DNA from: Caulobacter sp. Root655
GTDB taxonomy: Bacteria > Pseudomonadota > Alphaproteobacteria > Caulobacterales > Caulobacteraceae
Assembly: GCF_001427665.1 (NCBI RefSeq)
Contig: NZ_LMHC01000024.1
Span: forward strand, 284,970 to 348,969
DNA length: 64,000 bases
Direction of reading: 5' to 3'
The notes beneath the pieces are model-generated. The model made no database searches. It was not told the DNA's origin and saw only the letters and a list, made by a program, of their open reading frames with translations. Both the position numbers and the translations under genes were made by a program. Each line of letters starts with the position of its first letter. Position 1 is the first letter of the stretch. Of this stretch, positions 53,489 through 62,450 are shown piece after piece.

Positions 53489-54271
53489 ATGTTCCAGCCC
53501 CTGCCCTTCGTGACTCGCCTGACCTTCAAGGCCAGTGACCGCCCCGAGGCGCAGGAAGCCCTCGAACGCCTGACCGCTCGCTACGGCGACGTCGGCGACG
53601 AGAACGCCCAGGTGATCGTCGCCCTGGGCGGCGACGGCTTCATGCTGGAAACCCTGCACGACACCATGGCGCGCCAGACGCCGATCTACGGCATGAACCG
53701 CGGCTCGGTCGGCTTCCTGATGAACGAGTACAGCGAAGACGACCTGCTGGGGCGGATCAACGCCGCCGAACGGGCCGTGATCCATCCGCTGGCCATGGTC
53801 GCCATCGACTCCAACCGCAAGCAGCACCGGGCCCTGGCCATCAACGAGGTGTCGCTGCTGCGCCAGACCCGGCAGACCGCCAAGCTGCGGATCAGCATCG
53901 ACGGCAAGGTGCGGATGGGCGAGCTGGTCTGCGACGGCGTGCTGCTGGCCACCCCGGCCGGCTCGACGGCCTACAACCTGTCGGCCCACGGCCCGATCAT
54001 CCCGATCGGCGCCCAGGTGCTGGCCCTGACCCCGATCAGCGCCTTCCGTCCCCGGCGCTGGCGTGGCGCGCTTTTGCCGCAGACGGCGCGGGTGACCTTC
54101 GAGGTCCTGGAATGCGATAAGAGGCCGGTAAGCGCCGTGGCCGACAATTTCGAGGTTCGCGACGTGGTCGAAGTTCATATCGCCGAGGACAGCAGCGCCA
54201 GCCTTTCCATGCTCTTCGACGCCGGTCGAAGCCTGGAGGAACGGGTCCTGACGGAGCAGTTCTCGGCCTAG
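53489..54271 (+). CDS. nadK: NAD kinase
   Basis: The 260-residue protein ([21 protein letters not shown]) has the NAD-kinase motifs [16 protein letters not shown] (GGDG), [25 protein letters not shown] (NE), [27 protein letters not shown] and [12 protein letters not shown]. It phosphorylates NAD to NADP. The start at 53489 gives the usual length; the longer frame would run into the palindromic repeat. Confidence 0.96.
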   Translation: MFQPLPFVTRLTFKASDRPEAQEALERLTARYGDVGDENAQVIVALGGDGFMLETLHDTMARQTPIYGMNRGSVGFLMNEYSEDDLLGRINAAERAVIHPLAMVAIDSNRKQHRALAINEVSLLRQTRQTAKLRISIDGKVRMGELVCDGVLLATPAGSTAYNLSAHGPIIPIGAQVLALTPISAFRPRRWRGALLPQTARVTFEVLECDKRPVSAVADNFEVRDVVEVHIAEDSSASLSMLFDAGRSLEERVLTEQFSA

Positions 54272-54393
54272 TCGGACGGATGAATATTGGTCAGGGCAAT
54301 GACCGGTGTTTGGCCAGGGTGGAAATGGGCGTCTCATCTAATGTTAACGCCTTGGATTTTACATTCTGTACCTAATGCCGATGGGAGGCGTCC

Positions 54394-54876
54394 GTGACCA
54401 ACAAGTCCGCCGCGGAAGTGATTCAGGTGCCGAACATGCTCAAACTCAAGGTTGGCGGACGGGGCGGGATCGACATGGCGGCGATCGCCAAGGCCGAGGC
54501 CGCGCTGAAAAGCCTGTCGGGCAACTTCGCCCAGTGGCTGAACGACGAGATCGTCAAGCTGGAGGCCGCCCGCCAGGACGTCCGGGCCCATGGCCTGACC
54601 GCCGAGACGGTCGAGACCCTCTATCTGCGCGCCCATGACCTCAAGGGCCTGGGCGCCACCTACGACTTCCCGCTGATCACCCGCCTGGCCGCCTCGCTGT
54701 GCAAGCTGATCGACGACCCCGACACGCGCCTGGCGGCCCCGATGTTCCTGGTCGACGCCCATATCGACGCCATCAAGGCCTGCGTCCGCGACGACATCAG
54801 GGTCGACACCCACCCGGTCGGCAAGGTGCTGGCGGCCGAGCTGGAAGGCCGCGTGGCGGACTATCTGGCCGGCTGA
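54394..54876 (+). CDS. Histidine phosphotransfer (Hpt) domain protein
   Basis: The 160-residue helical protein starts with a GTG preceded by GGGAGG. Its core has the Hpt motif LYLRAHDLKGLGATYDFPLITRLAASLCKLI with phosphoacceptor His81. No kinase or receiver gene is adjacent, so it is an orphan phosphotransfer protein. The protein begins with an N-terminal stretch (VPNMLKLKVGGRGGIDMAAIAKAE) found in related Caulobacterales Hpt proteins as far as I recall. A clear terminator follows. Confidence 0.9.
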   Translation: MTNKSAAEVIQVPNMLKLKVGGRGGIDMAAIAKAEAALKSLSGNFAQWLNDEIVKLEAARQDVRAHGLTAETVETLYLRAHDLKGLGATYDFPLITRLAASLCKLIDDPDTRLAAPMFLVDAHIDAIKACVRDDIRVDTHPVGKVLAAELEGRVADYLAG

Positions 54877-54900
54877 TCGGCCGACCTTCGAAGGTTCTGA

Positions 54901-54931
54901 AAAGCCCCGGCCGCGTCGGGGCTTTTTCTTT
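54901..54931 (+). terminator. Rho-independent terminator after the Hpt gene
   Basis: The stem AAAGCCCCG/CGGGGCTTT with a short GC-rich loop is followed by TTCTTTG, 25 bases after the stop. Confidence 0.88.
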
Positions 54932-54975
54932 GCCTCTCGCCTCGCCGACGGCGGCCGCCCGACCATGTCGACGCT

Positions 54976-55338
54976 CTAGTAGACCCAGAGGCCCAGGACC
55001 GAGTCGGCGCGGGCGACCGTGCAAGATCCACCGTCCGTCGAGAAGCGGACCTTCACGTGCTGTCCGGTCGCCTTGGCGGTCAACAGCATCGAAAAGAACC
55101 GGTCCTTCGAGGCGTTGTTGGGGTCGATATAGATCTGCCCGCCTTCCTTGAAGTAGGCGAAGACCTCTCCGGTCGTTCCGGCATAAATCATGGCGACCGT
55201 GTAGTCGCATTCGGTGAACGCCCGCGCTGGCGTGCTCGCCATCAGAGCCGCTCCGCACGCCAGTCCGGCCAACCCTCGCGCGACGGATGTAAGCGCTGGG
55301 CCGTTGGCCTTTGCACGGGTCGACATCGTGATACTCAC
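54976..55338 (-). CDS. Small exported protein, hypothetical
   Basis: The product is about 116-120 residues with a signal peptide (GLAGLACGAALMASTPARA) and a small mature domain beginning FTECDYTVAMIYAGTTGEVFAYFKEGGQIYIDPNNASKDRF, with two cysteines (ECDY and GSCTV) that may form a disulfide. The start could be the GTG at 55338 or the ATG at 55326. I do not recognise a family. Confidence 0.65.
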   Translation of the reverse strand: MSITMSTRAKANGPALTSVARGLAGLACGAALMASTPARAFTECDYTVAMIYAGTTGEVFAYFKEGGQIYIDPNNASKDRFFSMLLTAKATGQHVKVRFSTDGGSCTVARADSVLGLWVY

Positions 55339-55427
55339 TACAGCTTGAAATTGTCTTCGACCGTGTCACCAAGTCGGGAAGCTTGTCCATTGGCAAGCCA
55401 GCGGGACGGTGAGATTCGTCGAGTGGA

Positions 55428-56828
55428 TCAGATCCCGAACAGCCCCTTCAGGTACGGATTGAGCATCCGCCCATCCGGATCCAGCGCCGCTCGTAGCTTC
55501 AGGAAGTCCTTCCAGCGCGGATAGAGCGCGGCCAGTTGGTCGCCCGACACACTGTGCAGCTTGCCCCAGTGCGGCCGGCCGCCGTAGCGGCGGAAGATCG
55601 GCTCGATCAGGGTGTAGAGGAAGGCGAACTCGTCCTTGTAGTAGGCATGGACGGCGATCGAACCCCGGGGCTCGCCTTGAAAAGGCGACAGCCAGGCGTC
55701 GTCGGGGGCGATGCGGCGAGCCTCGATCGGGAAGAACACGTCGGGGCGGTGTTTCTCGATGGCCGCCACCACCTCGGCCAGAGCCTTCAGCTGGACCCCG
55801 GCCGGCAGGTGGAACTCCATCTCGTTGAACCGCACCGGCCGCTCGGTGGACAGCAGCTTCCAGCCCTCGTCGATCGCCTTCTCGGGCTTGGCGCCGGCCA
55901 GCAGGGCGCGGCCGGCGGCCTTGCGCAGCGGGGTCGAGAAGCCCAGCAGGTTGCGCAGCCCCTTAAGGGCGTCGAGGAAGACGGTGTCCTGGTCGGGACC
56001 GCGCGCCAGGGCCGGCTTGTCGGTCTCGTCGTGGCTGATGGCGACGGCCAGGCCCGTGAACGGCACGGCGTAGAACTCGTAGTTGCGGTGCTTGGCCCAG
56101 CGCGCCTCGGCCTGGGCCAGGGCGTCCTCGAACGGCTCGATCCAGACGTTGCGTTCGATCCGGCGGTTGGGGATCGTCTTCAGCCGCGCCTGGGTGATGA
56201 CGCCCAGGCTACCCAGCGAGACCTTGGCGGCGTGGAAGATGTCGGCCTGGCGCGTTTCGTCGCAGTCGATCACCTGGCCCTGGGGCGTGACCAGGCGCAG
56301 GGCGGTGACGTCGCCGTGCAGGGCCTTCAGCCCAACGCCCGTGCCATGGGTGCCGGTGCCCAGCGCCCCGGCCAGCGACTGCTTGTTGATGTCGGGCAGG
56401 TTGGCCATGGCCCGGCCGTTCCGAGCGAGCGCGGGGCCGAGCGCGCCCAGCCGCGTGCCGGCCGCGACCACTGCCTCGTCGCCCTCCCAGGCGATGATCC
56501 CCGACAGGGCGTCCAGCGACACCAGGGTCCCGCTGGTCGGAGCCAGGGCGGTGAACGAGTGTCCCGCCCCCACCGGCCGGATCGGCGCGACGGCGGTCTT
56601 CAGGGCGGCGACCAGGTCCGCCTCGGTCTTCGGCGCGAGGCGGGCCGAGGGATAGGCGTGCTGCACACCCGACCAGTTGCGCCACAGCAGGTGGCCCTCG
56701 GCATCGGTGGTCGGCGGGGCCTGCGGTTCGGGCTTGTCGTGGGTGGCGACCGCATAGCCGCCGCCGACCACCGCCGCGCCGAGGCCAAAGCCTCCGGCCA
56801 GCAGCGCCCCGCGTCTCGAGACCTTCAT
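55428..56828 (-). CDS. FAD-linked sugar-1,4-lactone oxidase type oxidoreductase
   Basis: The 466-residue protein starts at 56828 with a twin-arginine-like signal (VSRRGALLAGGFGLGAAVVGGGYA), so it is probably exported folded. It has the FAD-binding PCMH domain: VRPVGAGHSFTALAPTSG-like AGHSF motif, GTRLGALGPALARNGRAMANLPDINKQSLAGALGTGTHGTG, and the ALO C-terminal domain with GKLHSVSGDQLAALYPRWKDFLKLRAALDPDGRMLNPYLKGLF. The nearest relatives are D-arabinono- and L-gulono-1,4-lactone oxidases. A small c-type cytochrome encoded next to it could be its electron acceptor, which is inference. Confidence 0.9.
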   Translation of the reverse strand: MKVSRRGALLAGGFGLGAAVVGGGYAVATHDKPEPQAPPTTDAEGHLLWRNWSGVQHAYPSARLAPKTEADLVAALKTAVAPIRPVGAGHSFTALAPTSGTLVSLDALSGIIAWEGDEAVVAAGTRLGALGPALARNGRAMANLPDINKQSLAGALGTGTHGTGVGLKALHGDVTALRLVTPQGQVIDCDETRQADIFHAAKVSLGSLGVITQARLKTIPNRRIERNVWIEPFEDALAQAEARWAKHRNYEFYAVPFTGLAVAISHDETDKPALARGPDQDTVFLDALKGLRNLLGFSTPLRKAAGRALLAGAKPEKAIDEGWKLLSTERPVRFNEMEFHLPAGVQLKALAEVVAAIEKHRPDVFFPIEARRIAPDDAWLSPFQGEPRGSIAVHAYYKDEFAFLYTLIEPIFRRYGGRPHWGKLHSVSGDQLAALYPRWKDFLKLRAALDPDGRMLNPYLKGLFGI

Positions 56829-56842
56829 GCGCTCCCCCACCC

Positions 56843-57199
56843 TTATGTCGCGGAGTCTTCGCGCCCCGCCATGAAGCGTATGAGAGCTTTGAAATCGTCC
56901 GGGTTGCAAGCGACGCACTGGCCGCCGGCCGGCATGGCCTGGAAACCCTGGATACTGTGGTCGAGCAGCATGGCCTCGCCCTGCTTCCAGCGCGGGTCCC
57001 AGGCCTGGCGGTCGTGGACCAGCGGAGCGCCCGTGCCGGGGATGGCGTGGCAGGCCTTGCAGGACTCGCCATAGAGCGTCGCCAGGCGTGCGTCGGCCGG
57101 CGCCAGCGTCAGGGCCTGCTCCGGCGTCGGCGCGGGCGGGACCGGTTTGGAACAGGCCGCCAGGCCCGCGACGAGGACCAGAGCGGCCAGGGAGCGCAC
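56843..57199 (-). CDS. Small c-type cytochrome lipoprotein (c5-like)
   Basis: The 118-residue protein starts with a GTG that shares its G with the folD stop (TAGTG). It has a lipoprotein signal with lipobox LAAC (LVLVAGLAACSKP), the heme site CKACH (GESCKACHAIPGTGAP), a probable Met ligand in FQAMPAGG, and a CVAC pair typical of cytochrome c5-like proteins. It is a membrane-anchored periplasmic electron carrier, coupled by position to folD upstream and the oxidase downstream. Confidence 0.87.
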   Translation of the reverse strand: MRSLAALVLVAGLAACSKPVPPAPTPEQALTLAPADARLATLYGESCKACHAIPGTGAPLVHDRQAWDPRWKQGEAMLLDHSIQGFQAMPAGGQCVACNPDDFKALIRFMAGREDSAT

Positions 57200-58095
57200 T
57201 ATTCGGCGATCCCGTTCAGGCGCTTGGCGGCGCTGACGGTGTTGGCCAGCAGCATGGCGATGGTCATTGGTCCCACCCCGCCCGGCACCGGGGTGATGGC
57301 CCCGGCCACCGCCTTGGCCTCGTCGAAGGCCACGTCGCCGACCAGGCGGGTCTTGCCGGCCGCGGCGGCCACGGGATCGCGCGACGGGAAGCGGCTGATG
57401 CCGACGTCGATCACCGTGGCGCCCGGCTTGATCCAGTCGCCCTTGACCATCTCGGCCCGGCCCACGGCCGCCACCAGGATGTCGGCTTCGCGGCAGATGG
57501 CCGGCAGGTCCTTGGAGCGCGAATGGGCGATGGTCACCGTGCAGTCGGCGGCCAGCAGCAACTGGGCCATCGGCTTGCCCATCAGGTTGGAGCGGCCGAT
57601 CACCACCGCCCGCTTGCCGGTCAGGTCGCCGACCACGTCTTTCAGCAGCACCATGCAGCCGGCCGGGGTGCAGGAGGTCAGGGCCGGCAGGCCGCTGGCC
57701 AGGCGGCCGGCGTTGGTCACGGTCAGGCCGTCGACGTCCTTGTCGGGCGAGATCGCCGCGACGATCGCGGCCTGGCTGAGATGGTCGGGCACCGGGAACT
57801 GCACCAGCACGCCGTGGATCGCCGGGTCGTCGTTCAGGCGCTCGACCAGCGACAGCAGCTCGGCCTGGCTGGTGTCGGCCGGCAGGCGGTGAGTCTCGGA
57901 ATGCATGCCGGCGGCAAGAGTCTGCTCGCCCTTGCTGCGCACATAGACCTGGCTGGCGGGGTCCTCGCCGACCAGCACCACGGCCAGGCCCGGCGTCAGG
58001 CCGTGCTCGGCCTTCAGCACCGCGACCTCGGCGGCGATCTTCTCGCGAAGCTGGGCCGCGAAGGCCTTGCCGTCGATGATTCTGGCTTGCGACAT
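57199..58095 (-). CDS. folD: Bifunctional methylenetetrahydrofolate dehydrogenase/cyclohydrolase
   Basis: The 298-residue protein ([20 protein letters not shown]) has [33 protein letters not shown] with the catalytic Lys, [33 protein letters not shown]-like [29 protein letters not shown] and [19 protein letters not shown]. It converts 5,10-methylene-THF to 10-formyl-THF. CAGGAGA precedes the start. Confidence 0.97.
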   Translation of the reverse strand: MSQARIIDGKAFAAQLREKIAAEVAVLKAEHGLTPGLAVVLVGEDPASQVYVRSKGEQTLAAGMHSETHRLPADTSQAELLSLVERLNDDPAIHGVLVQFPVPDHLSQAAIVAAISPDKDVDGLTVTNAGRLASGLPALTSCTPAGCMVLLKDVVGDLTGKRAVVIGRSNLMGKPMAQLLLAADCTVTIAHSRSKDLPAICREADILVAAVGRAEMVKGDWIKPGATVIDVGISRFPSRDPVAAAAGKTRLVGDVAFDEAKAVAGAITPVPGGVGPMTIAMLLANTVSAAKRLNGIAE

Positions 58096-58204
58096 CGCCG
58101 TCTCCTGTTTGCGCGTGCCTAGCCCCTGGATCGACCGCACGCAATATCCGCCAACCGCCGCAGGAAGTCGCTTTGCCGTCCGCCAATCATGCTAGAGCCG
58201 AACC

Positions 58205-59392
58205 ATGGTCTCCGCGTCCGCATCCCAACGCGCCGACGTCGTCCTGGTGGGCGGCGGACTGGCCAACAGCCTGATCGCCCTGCGGCTGAAAAGTCTGCGG
58301 CCGACGCTACGCGTGGTGATGCTGGAGCAAGGTCCGACGATCGGCGGCGAGCACACCTGGTGCCACTTCGCCACCGACGTCGACGCCGCCGTGGCTGGCT
58401 GGCTGCGACCGCTGATCGTCCATCGCTGGTCGGGCTACGAGGTGCGGTTTCCGGGCCATCGGCGCGAACTGGCCACCGACTACCTGGCCATCACCTCGCA
58501 ACGCCTGCACCAGGTGGTCGGCGCCGCCCTGGGGTCCGACGCCTGGCTGGGCGCCTCGGTCACCGACGTCAATCCGCACCAGGTCACCCTGGCCGACGGC
58601 CGGATCCTGGTCGCCGGGGCGGTGATCGACGGCCGCGGCCCGCGCAAGAGCCGGAGCCTGGCCCTGGGCTACCAGAAGTTCGTTGGCCAGGGCGTGCGCC
58701 TGACCGCGCCGCACGGCCTGACCCGGCCGATCATCATGGACGCCACGGTCTCGCAGGAAGATGGCTACCGCTTCGTCTATGTCCTGCCGCTGGACCCCAC
58801 GCGCCTGCTGATCGAGGACACCCGCTACAGCGACGGCCCCGCCCTCGACCGCGTCGGCCTGCGCCGGGCCATCGGCGCCTACGCCAAGGCCCAGGGCTGG
58901 ACCATCGCGCAGGTCGAGCGCGAGGAGGACGGCATCCTGCCCATCGCCCTGGGCGGCGACATCGACGCCTACTGGAAGGAAGCCCGCTCGCAGGTGGCCG
59001 AGGTCGGCCTGCGCGCCGCCCTCTTCCAGCCGACCACCGGCTATTCCCTGCCCGACGCGGCCCGCATGGCCGAGGCCATCGCCGGCTTGCCCAAGATCAC
59101 CAGCGCCACGGTCCGAGCTTGCGTCGAGGCGCGATCCAAGACCACCTGGCGGCGGCGGCGCTTCCTGCGGCTGCTCAATCGCATGCTGTTTCGGGCCTGC
59201 GCGCCCGACCAGCGCTACCGGGTGCTGGAGCGGTTCTACCGCCTGTCGCCCGGCCTGATCCAACGCTTCTACGCCGCCCGTCTGACCCGATGGGACAGGG
59301 TCCGGATCCTGATCGGCAAGCCGCCGGTGCCGATCTCGGCGGCCATCAAATGCATCAGCGAAAGCTCGGTGTTCGGAGGACAAGACGCATGA
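58205..59392 (+). CDS. crtY: Lycopene beta-cyclase
   Basis: The 395-residue protein begins with the dinucleotide-binding VVLVGGGLANSLIALRL and has the CrtY motifs LEQGPTIGGEHTWCHF and VIDGRGPRKSRSLALGYQKFVG. Cyclases of this family convert lycopene to beta-carotene. It is first in the crtY-crtI-crtB operon and overlaps crtI by four bases. Confidence 0.95.
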   Translation: MVSASASQRADVVLVGGGLANSLIALRLKSLRPTLRVVMLEQGPTIGGEHTWCHFATDVDAAVAGWLRPLIVHRWSGYEVRFPGHRRELATDYLAITSQRLHQVVGAALGSDAWLGASVTDVNPHQVTLADGRILVAGAVIDGRGPRKSRSLALGYQKFVGQGVRLTAPHGLTRPIIMDATVSQEDGYRFVYVLPLDPTRLLIEDTRYSDGPALDRVGLRRAIGAYAKAQGWTIAQVEREEDGILPIALGGDIDAYWKEARSQVAEVGLRAALFQPTTGYSLPDAARMAEAIAGLPKITSATVRACVEARSKTTWRRRRFLRLLNRMLFRACAPDQRYRVLERFYRLSPGLIQRFYAARLTRWDRVRILIGKPPVPISAAIKCISESSVFGGQDA

Positions 59393-60906
59393 CCAGCACG
59401 ACGCCGCTCTCTCCCAAGCCCAAGGCCGCCGTGATCGGCGCCGGGTTCGGCGGCCTGGCCCTGGCCATCCGCCTGCAGTCGAACGGCTTCGACGTCACCG
59501 TGTTCGAAGGCCGCGAGAAGCCGGGCGGCCGGGCCTATGTCTGGCACGACGACGGCTTCACCTTCGACGCCGGCCCGACGGTGATCACCGATCCCGATTG
59601 CCTGAAGGAACTGTTCGAACTCTCCGGCCGCAGGATCGAGGACTATGTCGAGCTGCTGCCGGTCGATCCATTCTACCGCTTGGTCTGGGAAGACGGCGAC
59701 GTCTTCGACTACGTTGACGACCAGGAAGGTCTGGATCGCCAGATCGCCGCCCGCAACCCGGCCGACGTCGAGGGCTACCGCCGCTTCCACGCCTATTCCG
59801 AGGAGCTGTACCAGAAGGGCTATGTCGAACTGGGCGCCGTGCCGTTCCTCGACTTTTCCAGCATGCTCGCCAACGCCCCGGCCCTGATGAAGCTGCAGGC
59901 CTGGCGCAGCGTCTATGACAAGGTCGCCGGCTTCGTGAAGGACGAGCACGTGCGCCAGGCGCTGTCGTTCCACAGCCTGCTGGTCGGTGGCAGCCCGTTC
60001 GCCACCTCGTCGATCTACGCCCTGATCCACGCCCTGGAGCGTCGCGGCGGCGTCTGGTTCCCGCGCGGCGGCACGCACGCCCTGGTCCGGGCGCTGGTGA
60101 AATTGTTCGAAGACCTGGGCGGCCAGATCCACCTGGGTCAGCCGATCCAGAAGATCACCACCAAGGCCGGCCGCGTCACCGGCGTGATCCGCGCCGACGG
60201 CCAGTTCGAGGCCTTCGACACCGTCGCCTCGAACGCCGACGTCATGCACACCTATCGCCATCTTCTGGCCGACGACCCACGGGGCAAGAAGGTGGGCAAG
60301 GCGCTGGAAGGCAAGCGCTGGAGCCCGTCGCTGTTCGTGGTCTATTTCGGCCTGAAGACCACCCACCCCGAGATCCGCCACCACACCATCTGCTTCGGCA
60401 ACCGCTATCGCGAACTGATCGGCGAGATCTACGGCAAGGACGGCCTGGCCGACGACTTCTCGCTGTACCTGCATCACCCGAGCGCCAGCGACCCGTCGAT
60501 GGCCCCGGAGGGCTGCTCGGCCTTCTACGCCCTGTCGCCGGTGCCCAACCTGGAGACCGCCAATATCGACTGGTCGGTCGAAGGGCCCAGGTACCGCGAC
60601 AAGGTCCTGGCCTATCTGGAGAAGCACTACATCCCGGGCCTGACCGCCGATATGGTCACCTGCCGGTTCATCACCCCGGACGACTTCGTGACCGACCTCA
60701 ACGCCTGGAAGGGCGCGGCCTTCTCGCTGGAGCCGATCCTGACCCAGAGCGCCTTCTTCCGCACCCACAACCGCGACGACGTGATCCCCAACCTCTATTT
60801 CGTCGGGGCCGGGACGCATCCGGGCGCGGGCATTCCGGGCGTGGTCGGCTCGGCCAAGGCGACGGCCGGCCTGATGATCGACGACTACGATACCGTCCCC
60901 GCATGA
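59389..60906 (+). CDS. crtI: Phytoene desaturase (CrtI type)
   Basis: The 505-residue protein has the FAD-binding AAVIGAGFGGLALAIRLQSNGFDVTVFEGREKPGGRAYVW, GPTVITDPDCLKELF and the C-terminal FAD site YFVGAGTHPGAGIPGVVGSAKATAGLM. It introduces four double bases into phytoene to give lycopene. It overlaps both neighbours by four bases. Confidence 0.96.
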   Translation: MTSTTPLSPKPKAAVIGAGFGGLALAIRLQSNGFDVTVFEGREKPGGRAYVWHDDGFTFDAGPTVITDPDCLKELFELSGRRIEDYVELLPVDPFYRLVWEDGDVFDYVDDQEGLDRQIAARNPADVEGYRRFHAYSEELYQKGYVELGAVPFLDFSSMLANAPALMKLQAWRSVYDKVAGFVKDEHVRQALSFHSLLVGGSPFATSSIYALIHALERRGGVWFPRGGTHALVRALVKLFEDLGGQIHLGQPIQKITTKAGRVTGVIRADGQFEAFDTVASNADVMHTYRHLLADDPRGKKVGKALEGKRWSPSLFVVYFGLKTTHPEIRHHTICFGNRYRELIGEIYGKDGLADDFSLYLHHPSASDPSMAPEGCSAFYALSPVPNLETANIDWSVEGPRYRDKVLAYLEKHYIPGLTADMVTCRFITPDDFVTDLNAWKGAAFSLEPILTQSAFFRTHNRDDVIPNLYFVGAGTHPGAGIPGVVGSAKATAGLMIDDYDTVPA

Positions 60907-61832
60907 GCGACTTGGAAGCGCAGAGCCGCGAGGCGATCCAGAAGGGCAGCAAGAGCTTCGCCGCCGCCGCCGCCCTGTTCGACGCCGAAACGCGAGCCGA
61001 CGCCGAAATGCTCTACGCTTGGTGCCGTCACTGCGACGACGTGATCGACGGCCAGACCCTGGGCCACGGCATGAGCCCGGTGGCCGACGGCCCGGCGCGG
61101 CTGGAGGCCCTCTACGCCCAGACCCGCGCCGCGATGGCAGGCGAAAGGCCCACCGACCCGGTGTTCGCCGCCTTCCAGACCGTGGCCCTGCGTCGGGGCA
61201 TTCCCGAGCGCTACGCCCTGGACATGATCGATGGCTTCGCCATGGACGTGGCCGGCCGCCGCTACCAGACCCTCGACGACCTGCTGGAATACTGCTGGGG
61301 CGTGGCCGGCGTGGTCGGAACGATGATGGCCCTGGTCATGGGCGTCCGCCCGGACGACCTGCCAACCCTGCGCCGCGCCCAGGACCTGGGCCTGGGCTTC
61401 CAACTGACCAACATCGCCCGCGACATCGTCGAGGACGCCCGCAACGGCCGGGTCTACGTGCCCGGCGACTGGCTGGCCGAACGGGGCGTGCCGGAGGACG
61501 CGGTCGCCGATCCAGCCCACAGGACCGCCGTGGCGGTCCTCGCGAAGAGGCTGGTCGACGCCGCGGAGCCCTACTACGCCTCCGCCCGCTGGGGCTTGCG
61601 CGACCTGCCGGTCCGCTCGGCCTGGGCCATCGCGGCGGCGCGCGGGGTCTATCGGCAGATCGGGCTGGACGTGGTGAAGGCTGGCGACACGGCGTGGGAC
61701 GAGCGCGTGGTGGTCAGCGGCCGGATGAAGGCCTGGCGGGCGCTGGAGGGTGGCGTCGTGGCGCTGCGCTCGGCGACGCTGGACCGCTGGGGCAAGGCGC
61801 CGGCGCGGCCTGATCTATGGTCGAAAATCTAG
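60903..61832 (+). CDS. crtB: Phytoene synthase
   Basis: The 309-residue trans-isoprenyl synthase has the first Asp-rich site WCRHCDDVIDG, YCWGVAGVVGTMMALVMG and the second Asp-rich site LTNIARDIVEDARNGRVYVP. It joins two geranylgeranyl diphosphates. No crtE lies in the window. Confidence 0.96.
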   Translation: MSDLEAQSREAIQKGSKSFAAAAALFDAETRADAEMLYAWCRHCDDVIDGQTLGHGMSPVADGPARLEALYAQTRAAMAGERPTDPVFAAFQTVALRRGIPERYALDMIDGFAMDVAGRRYQTLDDLLEYCWGVAGVVGTMMALVMGVRPDDLPTLRRAQDLGLGFQLTNIARDIVEDARNGRVYVPGDWLAERGVPEDAVADPAHRTAVAVLAKRLVDAAEPYYASARWGLRDLPVRSAWAIAAARGVYRQIGLDVVKAGDTAWDERVVVSGRMKAWRALEGGVVALRSATLDRWGKAPARPDLWSKI

Positions 61833-61842
61833 GAAACGGCGC

Positions 61843-61958
61843 ACTTGCCCCCTCCGGGCCTGACGGCCCTCCTCCCCCATAGGGGGAAGAGCTTCGCGCT
61901 TTGGGCTCCGCCCCCTATGGGGGCGGACAGGCGACGAAGTCGCCAGGTGGGGGCAAGT
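61843..61958. repeat. ACTTGCCCCC...GGGGGCAAGT intergenic palindromic repeat, copy 2
   Basis: The 116-base element aligns with the reverse complement of the copy at 24563-24673, sharing both termini and the CCCCCTATGGGGG and CCATAGGGGG units. It lies between convergent crtB and crtZ. Confidence 0.85.
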
Positions 61959-61969
61959 CCGAAGACGCC

Positions 61970-62443
61970 CTAAACCCCCACGCCCCTATCCCGCAGCTTC
62001 GCCTTCAGCTCCCGCACCGGCCGGGCCAGCAGGAACCCGAACGACACCGCCCCGTCCTTCGTATGCACCGCGTGATGGATCCGGTGCGCCTGGATCAACT
62101 GCCGCCAGTACCGCGACTTGCCCAGCGGCACCTTGAACCGCTGGTGCACCATGCCGTCGTGGAACACCGCGTAGATCGCGCCATAGGCCGTGACGCCCAA
62201 CCCGATCGGCAGCAGCCACGGAATCCCGTGTACGCCGAAATAGATCGCCACGATGGCCGGGGCGGCGAACACCACCGCGAACAGGTCGTTGAGCTCGAAC
62301 ATGCCGGTGCGCGGCTCGTGGTGCGAGCGGTGCCACACCCACAGGAAGCCGTGCATCACGTAGCGGTGCGTGAACCAGGCGAAGCCTTCCATGAAGGCCA
62401 GGGCCGCCAGGAACAGGGCCAGGTCGAGGCCGAGGATCTGCAT
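61970..62443 (-). CDS. crtZ: Beta-carotene hydroxylase (CrtZ type)
   Basis: The 157-residue membrane protein has the histidine clusters of non-heme di-iron hydroxylases: HRYVMHG, HRSHHEP, HDGMVHQR and HRIHHAVH. It adds hydroxyl groups at the 3 and 3' positions to give zeaxanthin. AGGAG precedes the start at 62443. Direction is opposite to crtYIB. Confidence 0.94.
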   Translation of the reverse strand: MQILGLDLALFLAALAFMEGFAWFTHRYVMHGFLWVWHRSHHEPRTGMFELNDLFAVVFAAPAIVAIYFGVHGIPWLLPIGLGVTAYGAIYAVFHDGMVHQRFKVPLGKSRYWRQLIQAHRIHHAVHTKDGAVSFGFLLARPVRELKAKLRDRGVGV

Positions 62444-62450
62444 CGTTCTC

